Origin: Turnera subulata
Lineage: Eukaryota > Streptophyta > Magnoliopsida > Malpighiales > Passifloraceae
Direction of reading: 5' to 3'
Assembly (NCBI GenBank): GCA_028386065.3
Contig: JAKUCV010001034.1
Span: 30,381 to 94,380, forward strand
Length of the DNA: 64,000 bases
Position numbers and translations under genes: made by a program. Positions 55,503 to 64,000 of this stretch are shown one piece after another. Position 1 is the stretch's first letter. Every line of letters starts with the position of its first letter. Under the pieces are notes generated by a model. That model searched no databases. It was not told where the DNA came from and was given only the letters and a program-made list of their open reading frames with translations.

Positions 55503-56192
55503 AGACCCCTGCAGTAGTTTATGTTGAGTGCCTAGGGCGTGGTTCGAAGGAAAGGATGGGGGTCGATAAGGGCAAGTCGTTTTGATATTTTTTTTTTCAA
55601 TAAATAAAAGGCACTCTTTTCCTTATATTGATGATTATCTTGGCAAGTATCTTTATGCAAGCATAACATATGTGGATATGGTGGGTCGAACAAACTCCCT
55701 AAAAATCTATAATGGTTAATTTGAGGACTAATACTAACAAGGGAAATGACAATGCTGACAAGGATTTCAAAAACCCCAAAAGAGGATCAAGGCCTAATCC
55801 GATAAAAACATCAAAATTCCAAAGAACCATGCAACCAAAGGTTCTGGAAAACATCCAATAGGTGAAACCACCAGAGAGAACCTGGCGAAGGCCTTGTAAT
55901 GCACGATCACCACAAGAAGAGGAGTTTTTGAAGGACAACAAACACCAGATGAGAAAAGAACTACGTGAACTTGATTTCATGAGCTATTGAAAAGAAAAAA
56001 AAAAGGAAAAAAAAGAAAAGAGAAAAAGAAAAGAAAAGAAAAATGAGCCATGAATATGTAGGAAGCCCTGACTAGGGTCCGATTCCACTTTTATTAGCAA
56101 TAGTCAAAGATTAACAAAAGATAAAGGGAGTTTGTTCACTCATTTATTCGCATACACTATGCATGTAGAAGAATAGCTGTTCAAAATAGAAT
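55503..56192. other. Tat element interior without coding sequence
   Basis: This is where reverse transcriptase would be expected; none is seen. It contains A/G-rich stretches (near 55990-56040) and no open frame of substance. Confidence 0.6.
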
Positions 56193-57518
56193 TCAATTTT
56201 CCCTGTACCTCTTACGACTTGCTTCGGTATCCCCACTGTTGGCCTTCTTAGTGGAATGTTCAGAAGGTTCGAGCCCGGGCGGTGCAGGCCCCTCTAAGAA
56301 CATCTCTCTAGCAAGGCGCAACGACCCTTCAGACTCGGCCACATCTTTTCCCAACCACTCTAAGTAGGACCTAGGAGGATGAATCTTAAAATGACTATCG
56401 GTTGGTTCTCTTAAAGGCAAAGCCCAACCCCCCTTTGACGGCTTTTATAACAGCAGCCTTCATAAGACTGGCGACCGGAATAGGAATATCAGATGGAACT
56501 ATTTGGTCTACGCCAAACTGCCTTAATATCCTCTTCGGACGATAATATGTGGACCTTTCGATACCCGGGAGTGATACCCAATCCTTGCACAGAGTATGGA
56601 TGACCACCTCCTGCATCCGAAGCCAATGGCAGAACCAGGTGATTTGTTCAGCCTTGAGATCCTTCATATAAATGACCAGTCTCGAATAGTGTTGAAAGAG
56701 ACTAAATAACCACGACGGACATAGTTTGAGGGAACAACCTAGGGATGTTCAATCAATGTAAGATGCTCGCACAGCCACATCTGCAAGAGGAGAGGAGATC
56801 ACTATAACAAAATGGGGAGGTAAGAAGAATGATAATCAAAGAAAGGGAAGCCAAGTATATGCACCTGGAGTAGAAGAGGAGAACCAGTCAATGGGGTGCG
56901 GTGATCGTCGACCAGCATGTCTAAACAGTTGAGAGTCTCGCCCAATACGATAGGGACTAGACTCTTTTCATCAAAAAGTCTGGCCACCAGCGCACCAATC
57001 CGAAGAGGGCAAATGCCGGAAGATCCCACCAGTAAGAACTCACATGTCATCAGAAGGGCGAGGGCATGATTGCGTTCCTTCCTCCAATCAAAGTTCTCCT
57101 CGAGATGTTGTTCTGAGCTGCCTAGGAAGTATTGGTCAATGATCTTGGTTAGCTCCAGATGATCATTCTGATTCATCAAAAAGTTGATCTAGCCTTCGAT
57201 TAGAAAGAGGAATTTACTAACTTCCTTCAGGACAGCATCATTAAGAGAAACCATAGCAACACCCTTTATGAAATTGGCATTCAAGTAGGCATTGAACTCA
57301 TCAACAGTAGGATATAGCTCCATCATATCTTGGCCAAAGCGGAATACACGGCGTCTCTTGTCCCAGAACTTGGCTGCACCACGAATCAGACTCTTTTCTA
57401 TCACCACACTACGATGCTTGAACAATCTGGATAAGCCCAGCACTGAAAAGTCTATACGACACACAGGGGGAACACTCGCCATCCACCGAAGCACCTTAGC
57501 ATGATAATTCTCACTCAT
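56193..57518 (-). pseudogene. Antisense gene of the Tat element, spliced, decayed
   Basis: On the strand opposite to gag. It starts MSENYHAKVLRWMASVPP at 57518 and includes SLIRGAAKFWDKRRRVFRFG and LYPTVDEFNAYL. One in-frame TAG lies at 57189-57191, after which the same frame continues through ICPLRIGALVARLFDE to LLLQ. A GT-AG intron of 84 bp (56781-56864) follows, then an exon with MWLCEHLTLIEHP, a frameshift, and QITWFCHWLRM and RSTYYRPKRILRQFG. A further frameshift near 56400 leads to a C-terminal part ending SRKRYREN. The FWD...FRFG...PTVDEF pattern resembles plant-mobile-domain/DUF7745-like proteins of Tat antisense ORFs. Identification to family is tentative. Confidence 0.7.
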
Positions 57519-57584
57519 GGTTGCCCTAGATGTGTTTGAGGTATGTTATGATGAATTATGGGGATCTCTAGGCACCCAGAGGGT

Positions 57585-57592
57585 TATTTATA
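57585..57592 (-). promoter_or_regulatory. TATA box of the Tat antisense gene
   Basis: TATAAATA on the minus strand, 67-74 nt upstream of the ATG at 57518. Confidence 0.55.
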
Positions 57593-58250
57593 TTGTTTCG
57601 GGGTCGGTATAATTCGTGAAAACCCTAAAGCCCAAGCTCGAAAACCGAAAAGGAAGATTCCAGGGATCCACGACCGAGTTCGAATCCCTAGTGCTGCAGC
57701 ATGGTAAAGGATTTAATCGGGCGGAGGGAGTGATGTAACAATACCTGGATTTGGTAGGTCCCTCGGGGGGAGGGCCTTCACACTAAGGGCTCCACACCCC
57801 CACCATGGGTGTGTATGTCTCAAGGGGCATGATACACTTCCTTCCAACGTACTAGAGATACCCAGAAGCGAGCATGCCATTAGGAGAGAATCAGAAGCCG
57901 GGTCCTAATACCTGCAAACCGTGAAATGAGAAAATTCGAACTTAAGGCGGAGAGAAACCAGAAGTCAGCGAACCAAAAGTCAGATCTAGCCCCCATAGAC
58001 CAGACTTGAGAGTATTCCAAAAACCAGTAAGCCAAAGGACCAACCCTTGAAAACTCGAGAAGAGTAGACCTTGAGACATACAAACCAAAGCCGTGTACCC
58101 AGTACACGCAAAATTGAGTGATGAGGGAGAACAAACCCTAGGATGAGATGATTCCCGAACTAAAACTTTGAGCAAACAATTGACGGGATAAGATAATTCC
58201 CAAACCACAAAGTAGAACCTCCCCAATGAGAGATGTAGGGGCATGTGATG
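57593..58250. other. Tat element spacer upstream of the antisense gene
   Basis: Short minus-strand ORFs only. The right part begins to show degenerate copies of the hairpin motif (GATGAGATGATTCCC near 58142 and 58190) that becomes a regular array further on. Confidence 0.45.
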
Positions 58251-58406
58251 CCCGAAATATAGACAACACAGTCGCGAAGTGGCATATTAGACAATGATAG
58301 GGGGCATGAGATGCCCAGAGACTAGATAATCAGACCATGAGATGGAATTTCTGACGGAAGTCAGTGGCGAAGCTACCTAGGAAGAGATGATTCCCAAATC
58401 GAAACC

Positions 58407-58866
58407 TAGTTGACAAGGATGAGACTATTCCTTGTCAACAAATCGGTAGATGAGAAGATTCTATCGCCCAGGATGAGATGATTCACGAGACCTTGGATGA
58501 GATGAATCCCAGATCAAAACCTAGTTGACAAGAATGGGACTATTCCTTGTCAACAAACTAATAGATGAGATGATTCTATCGCCTCGGGATGAGATGATTC
58601 CCGAGACCTAAGATGAGATGATTCCCAGATCAAAACCTGGTTGATAAGGATGGGACTATTCCTTGTCAACAAACCGATAGATGAGATGATTTTATCGCCT
58701 CGGGATGAGATAATTCCCGAGACCTGGGAAGATGATTCAAAGATCAAAACCTAGTTGACAAGGATGGGACTATTCATTGTCAACAAACCGATAGATGAGA
58801 TGATTCTATCACCCCGGGATGAGATGATTCCCGAGACTTGGGATGAGAAGATTCCCAGGATCCGAC
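58407..58866 (+). repeat. 115-bp tandem repeat array with nested hairpins
   Basis: Four copies start at 58407, 58522, 58637 and 58752, spaced exactly 115 bp. Each unit holds three inverted repeats: GACAAGGATGGGACTATTCC with its TTGTC closing arm, GGGATGAGATGATTCCC, and a second GGGATGAGATGATTCCC-like one. Related single hairpins (for example GGCATGAGATGCCC near 58301) lie to the left. Satellite-like arrays in this position are known in Tat/Ogre elements. Confidence 0.85.
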
Positions 58867-59006
58867 GGTCAGTCCCTCAAAACTTCAGGATAAGATGATT
58901 CCTGAAGAGGAGCATGAGATGCTTCGAAACTTGGCAGACACCACACTTTTGTCATTCAAATTTGGATTGTTCCTGTCTTACGTTGTTTCGTCCTTAGTTC
59001 TTAAGG

Positions 59007-59026
59007 ACTCATCAACGAGGGGCATC
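59007..59026 (+). other. Polypurine tract region before the Tat 3' LTR
   Basis: ACTCATCAACGAGGGGCATC directly precedes TGTGAACACCC. The purine run GAGGGG is the likely plus-strand primer, as in related elements. Confidence 0.55.
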
Positions 59027-60628
59027 TGTGAACACCCAAATTTGACCCACAAATATTTTATTAAAATATGATTCCAAACATGCTTAACTTAAGGTTAATA
59101 AGGTAATTTAATTTTGAGTCAAGGCATGATAAGAATTTAACTTAGTAAAATTAATGTATTTTGGTAAACTAAGCCTTTGTGCATCTAAACCTTAAGATTA
59201 ATGGGACGATTTGATCTTAGGGTAAAACATATGATAAGGTTTATTTACATCACGATACATTTCATTGCTTGGGCTCCTTTAGTTGTTTTTAACCCAATTA
59301 TATTGAGATGATTTATTTTTCAGTTAGGAATGGGTTTAAGGGTCCAAGTAGATGGATTTTCCAGAGTTTACCCAGCCCATTAGTACATTTCTTGTAGGTT
59401 AATTCTAGCTCTGATTTTCGTGGAAAGTCAGAGCTAAATCATCATTTATGTAGAAATGTTGTTTTTTGTATGATTCAGTATGAAATAGGCATCAAGGTGT
59501 AATCAATCTATTATGGAATGATTTAAAGGGAGTAATAATCAAGTAATTGAGTGATTCTGGATTAATTAGGGGTTAATTACGCGGTAAAAATCAAATCAGG
59601 GCTGAATTAGGGGGATTGGGAGTTCGACAATAGAAAGAACGGGTGACACGCGGGGCAACCGGCGGTCATCTCGCAACGACCGCCAAGTGCTGGCGGGCAT
59701 CCACTCAAGACCGTCGGCACTGGCGGTCAAGCAGTAGATGACCGCCGGCAGCGGCAGTCATGCCTTCCCAGATTCGCCCAAATCTCCGATTTTGTTTCTA
59801 ATTTCGATCCTAGTTTTGGACCAGATTTTCGAGCATAATCTTCACCATTAAGCAGGTCCACGACCCTAGGCTTCCCAGAGCACTATAAATAGGACCCCTC
59901 ACACACATTTCAAATGATCACACATTTTTCTCACATACACACCTATAAGCCTTGAGTGCTTGGAGAAATTCTACTTCTCCAAGCTTAGAAATACATTCCT
60001 TAGGCAGAAACTTTGGAAGAATTTCGTGGGAGACATTAGCAGTAGTCCAGCAAGGAGAAGTCAAGAAGAGGATCAACCGTAGAGCTTAGAAGTGGCAAGA
60101 AGGTGGGTGTAGAACTCAACCCATTGCAAGGAGTTAGAGGAGGGCTGCAAGAGGTAACACTAAACCTCCTTTTGATTGATTTCTGTTGATTATATGCTGA
60201 TGCTTTTGATGATGTAAGTGGCCAATTTGTGCCATGTTTAGAACTACGTGGCTTTGACCCCGGTCACTCGGGTACATAGGTAGTCTCGGTTTTACAACGG
60301 GATACAAGCCAAATTTACTTCTTCCCCCCTTCTCTTTATCTTCCACACACGCACACTTGCACCAGACACACTTGCATTTTACAATTGCACACAGTCTCGA
60401 CCCAACACGGATGGGTGCCTAACACCTTCCCATCTGTGACGAACCCCCGATCCCATGTCTTTGGTTCGCCATGACCATGTAGCCTAAAGGAATCATCTAA
60501 AAGTTTTTCCCAAGTTTTGCCCTTAATAAAACTCGGGTGGCGACTCCAATGACATAGGATTGACCCGAAGAAGAAGGTGTAAGGAAATAGGTGAATAGGC
60601 CCAAATAATTCTGGGTCGGGTATTCACA
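59027..60628 (+). repeat. 3' LTR of the Tat-type element
   Basis: Mate of 50847-52450. It has an intact TATAAATA at 59885-59892 and the same GC-rich palindromic island at 59651-59763. Confidence 0.9.
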
Positions 60629-61050
60629 CCCTATTAATAAATAAATTCTTTATCTTAATCCATCTTCTACTTTTTAAGGACTTTTGTCTGTGTAGACTAT
60701 AACACAAATCTTAATTATTCAGATAAACTTAAAACTATTTCATTTCTTATCTTCTCTCCATATCATAATAAGATATGCAACTAAAAATATAATCTTTAAA
60801 AAAATTATCCTCTTTGAAAAAATTTCTCCAACACTATTCTAACTTGTAAACATATCAAGTTCCAACTTCTAAACATATTAAATTGCTGATGTTTTTGTAG
60901 AGAAATGCATAGACTACCAAACTGATGGCAGTCATGATAATATACATTGATTATACACAGCACATGATTACACAGAATTCTACATATACTATATGTCTAC
61001 TTACATACATTATCAGAGTCTGATGCACTCAAGCAAGTTTCAAGTACCAT
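60629..61050. other. AT-rich spacer
   Basis: No genes or repeats recognised. Confidence 0.4.
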
Positions 61051-61242
61051 TGGAGATGACGATGGTGCCATGGTGCTTCCTCAAGGTCCAATCACAAGAG
61101 CAAGATCAAAGATGCTGAAGAATCAATTGCTTCATCACATACAAGCTTTCATTAATAAGGGACTTCAAGAAAATCATGTAATAAAGCTTGGAAAAGAATT
61201 GAAGAAGAAGCCAATCCATTTGATCTCATATGAAGAGTAATT
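61051..61242 (+). pseudogene. C-terminal fragment of a Ty3/gypsy polyprotein
   Basis: An open stretch reads VLPQGPITRARSKMLKNQLL, then a basic tail ending HLISYEE and TAA near 61242. A GPxTRxR-type motif followed by a basic helix is a common end of plant Ty3/gypsy polyproteins. Nothing upstream of it remains. Confidence 0.5.
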
Positions 61243-61255
61243 GACATCAACACCA

Positions 61256-62000
61256 TGTGGGGCCCAATCGACATGTTATTGATCTATTATTGGGCCATAT
61301 CGATTTGCTTTAATCATTTATATTTAGCTTAACCGAATTTTTATTATTCATGGATTATAATTTTGGCTAGTTTTATTTATTTAGGTCAAGTCTTTTTAAT
61401 TTGGTTAATTAATGTGGGCTTTAGTTTTATTTAGTTGGGTTATTATTGTAAGGGTTTAATTTGAGTCCAATATATTGTTGGATCAATTAAAACCTAGTTC
61501 TATTAGGGGTAGTAAAATCGGCACCTAGGGTTGGGAGGAAGTCAATTCCAATTTGACCTAGGTTTAGTGTGTTGCCGACTTTAGGATCTTAGTTGAGTAT
61601 AAATACTCTCTTTTATTTTCAGAATTCGCTATGCATGACTTAAGTGATAATAAAGTTTGCATTTGAGGCTTTCTTGATTGAGTGATTCAATCTTTCTAAA
61701 GGGAGTGATTCTCTTTGTTTTACATTAGGAATTTTATATTACTTATCAAGTTTTCTAACTTGTGGTGCTATATTTTATTCTTTGTGTTTCTAGCTTCTTT
61801 GGATTTCTTACTGATTAGGGTTCTAAGGAGTTGGTGCACTGAAATCTATTTCTGTGTTTTAGAGCTTTTGTTCATTCTTGCTGATTTGGAGAAATAAGGG
61901 GTGGAGATTCACATAGTTTGATTGAAGAATGAAGATTGGGATAATCAGATTGAGACGAAAGTGAATCTAGTGTTGATTCTAGGTTTGTTGCCGTATCAGA
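61256..62000 (+). repeat. Possible 3' LTR belonging to the polyprotein fragment
   Basis: Starts TGTGGGGCCC after the polyprotein stop and includes a TATA-like GAGTATAAATACTC near 61595. It may end at CCGTATCA near 61998. No second LTR or target duplication is visible, so the boundaries are guesses. Confidence 0.35.
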
Positions 62001-64000
62001 GTCCTAACTAGGTAACATAACAGACCATCTTAGCTATAGTAACTAACATCTATATCATCTAACACTCTCCCTCAATTTGAGGGTGGTGGAACAAACCAGA
62101 CTCGAATTGGTTCGAAGTAACTGAAAAGCAGCAACCTCCAAGGATTTGATGAAAAGCAAGAAGTAAAGGTGCAGACTACTAGAAGCACGAATGGGAAAGG
62201 CACGGATTTAAGGGGAACCTTAGCCCACGATGCAACCAAGAAGTTTTTCCTCTACCCTTCGTGGACCTAATGGCTGAGGAAAAAGAGGGATATCTGTTAT
62301 TGCCAAAATCAGCACCTCTCGACATAGGGCAAAGAATATGCCCAAGATTCTAAGGGTAGGCCCGTTTAAGGAACCCAAATGGCTATCTTAGTCAAAATCT
62401 ATGAGAAATGGCAAAAACAAAAGGCCAGGCCCAGGAAGGACTCGCCTAAGTCCCTAATCAAAGTAGGCTCTAATCTACTGGAGCCTGCAGGCAGCCATAG
62501 GACACAGAAAGAAAAGTCCCGTACTACCCCCGTACTACAGCCTCAGGGGAGTTGTCAAATAGCGGACGAAGGGTGAATGAGGTCTTTGCCCCATGGAGAA
62601 ATGAAACAAGCGATACTGCTCTACAAAACATCGTGGGGAGTCAGTATGCAGACGTGGTACAAGCAGACACAAAGGAAGATAGTACCCTTTGCCTACTCAA
62701 CATATAGTTGCCGCAACTAGGACAGGAGATTCGTGCTCCGAAAGGAACTCCCGCGGCTATAAAAACATGAGAGGGGGGAAAGGACCACACATACAAACGC
62801 ACACAACTATGCACCTCTAATTTATTTTACTTTTCATGTCATTTACTTTTATCTCTCGCAACCCTTATCTCTTTACTTTTTTCTCTCATTATCTTTAACT
62901 CTTTATTTTCATGTCATTTACTTTTATCTCTCGTTACTCTTAACTCTTTACATTTATGTTATTTACTTTTATCCCTCGCAACCCTTAACTCCTTACTTTT
63001 ATCTCCCGCACCCTTAAACTCCTTTAAATTTATCGATCATTGCCCTTATCTTTTCCTAACCCTTTATCTTTCACCCCTTGTTATCCTTTGTTTCCTCCGA
63101 AGTGTGTGCAGATTTTGCCCCTGTCTTAGTTGTAATGGCTGCCTACGATAAAGAACTATAGGACCACAGAAGTTTAGTATATGAAAATCCAAAGCCGGCA
63201 GCCATTTGGGCTGCGTTTATCACTTGTAATCCGAATATCATTAATAAAATCAAGGCCTTCTATTTTGTTCTTGTGCAACGCCCAAACAAAGACGTGCAAG
63301 ATCGTCTGCTCAAAATACATCAGTTTTGGGTTTGGCATATTAAAGGATTGCCTGTTCTGTTTCCAAAATCACTTTTTGGGACAACACAAGGCCCTAAAGT
63401 GTTACAGTTAAAAAACTCAATTTCATTAACATTCCATTTTTTTTTTACTAAAAACGTTTGTCACATCACCACCAATAGAATGCACCCATGCATGTGGAGC
63501 CATCTAACATCTCTAATAAAGAATGAATACATGGTGCCACGTGCCACAACTTGGCTATAAACAGGATATAACTGGTCTAAAGGACATCAATGGCCAATTT
63601 TAAGAAAATTGAAGGACAATTTCAATGAGACAAAAATTCAAGGGACAACATAAAACTTTTTCTTGAAGTTGCGGGACATAACATAAGAAAACTCACTTGC
63701 ATGGTGCTTGTGGTGCTCATGATCCAATCCTCTCTAGGTCGACCAAGCTTGCTATTGTCTAAGTGGAAATAGTGAACAAGCTTTTTATGCAGAACCAGGT
63801 AATAATAGAGAACAAAGTCACAAGAAAACTAAAATAATAACCCAAAAGACCCCTTAAGAACTTAAAAAAACAGTGAAAACACACAAAAGAACAACGCCAA
63901 ATTTTTTTTTAAAAAAAGATACTAGTATGAAAAAGTTTCTAAAAATAATGACAAGATCAATAGTAGATGGAGCTTGTAATTAAATTAAAATAGACGGAAA
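62001..64000. other. Right flank with old retroelement-like and low-complexity DNA
   Basis: No gene is supported. Degenerate pyrimidine-rich repeats (TTTACTTTTATCTCTCGCAACCC type, period about 40-60) occupy 62818-63090, preceded by a TATA-like CTATAAAAAC at 62757. The rest is AT-rich. Confidence 0.45.

Larger units (their letters stand above)
50847..60628 (+). mobile_element. Pol-less Tat-type Ty3/gypsy retrotransposon
   Basis: LTRs at 50847-52450 and 59027-60628 both start TGTGAACACCC and end GGGTATTCACA. Inside are a primer site TGGCGACTCCACTGGGGA (52453-52470), gag, an open gag-protease frame, an antisense gene, a tandem hairpin array and a polypurine region. The primer site type, gag style and antisense gene fit the Tat (Ogre-like) lineage. 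No reverse transcriptase, RNase H or integrase was found between 55503 and 59026, so the element needs proteins from a relative. No matching 5-bp flanks were found (ATACC left, CCCTA right). Confidence 0.88.

Noticed and set aside
58407..58866. CRISPR-like array
   Set aside because: Units are 115 bp with no unique spacers, lie inside a plant retrotransposon, and repeat as a whole; a tandem satellite-like array.
60629..60640. Target-site duplication for the Tat element
   Set aside because: The 5 bp left of the 5' LTR (ATACC) and right of the 3' LTR (CCCTA) do not match, so none is claimed.

Overview
This is a plant nuclear genome segment, most likely from a dicot. It holds two intact intron-rich host genes on the minus strand, a four-CH-domain fimbrin (18061-22518) and an orthologue of the chloroplast-predicted Arabidopsis protein At4g37920 (38233-42367). 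Most of the rest is transposable elements in several layers. I could not fix the species. No tRNA gene, functional rRNA gene or CRISPR array was seen.

Layout. (1) 930-16482: a 5'-truncated L1-type LINE flanked by a 13-14 bp target duplication. A complete 10.95 kb Ty3/gypsy chromovirus with 3.1 kb LTRs lies inside its endonuclease codons (5-bp duplication GATGG). (2) 16636-16893: a Mutator-like MITE. (3) 18061-22518: fimbrin, 14 coding exons, 659 aa. (4) 22519-26876: AT-rich flank with a 45-nt poly-C run and a 1.37 kb Mutator-like element. (5) 26877-37391: a rearranged cluster of one LTR-retrotransposon family without recognisable gag-pol apart from a possible gag start codon. It has three LTRs (A +, B -, C +) and two TATA-box genes antisense to the LTR A/C element. 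One gene is present in two inverted copies whose differences are mostly synonymous. (6) 38233-42367: the At4g37920-like gene, 9 coding exons, 405 aa. (7) 42227-49201: a tandem duplication of about 3.3-3.7 kb that starts in a CTG repeat inside exon 1 of that gene. It carries a hAT-like element in each unit, a solo LTR with a 5S rRNA-derived segment (Cassandra type) in unit 1 only, and a chimeric exon-1 ORF. (8) 50847-60628: a pol-less Tat-type Ty3/gypsy element with gag-protease, a spliced antisense gene and a 115-bp hairpin repeat array. (9) 60629-64000: older retroelement remnants.

The most unusual material is the antisense gene module in region 5. It encodes a 227-aa protein, an unrecognised N-terminal part fused to the first ~95 residues of a LINE-type endonuclease domain, and a 128-aa basic/coiled-coil protein, each behind a good TATA box. 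Hand comparison of 180 shared codons between the two copies of the first gene gave 42 synonymous and 24 replacement codon differences and no indels, which points to past purifying selection. The Tat element in region 8 carries an unrelated antisense gene with its own TATA box, so the same architecture occurs in two retrotransposon lineages here.
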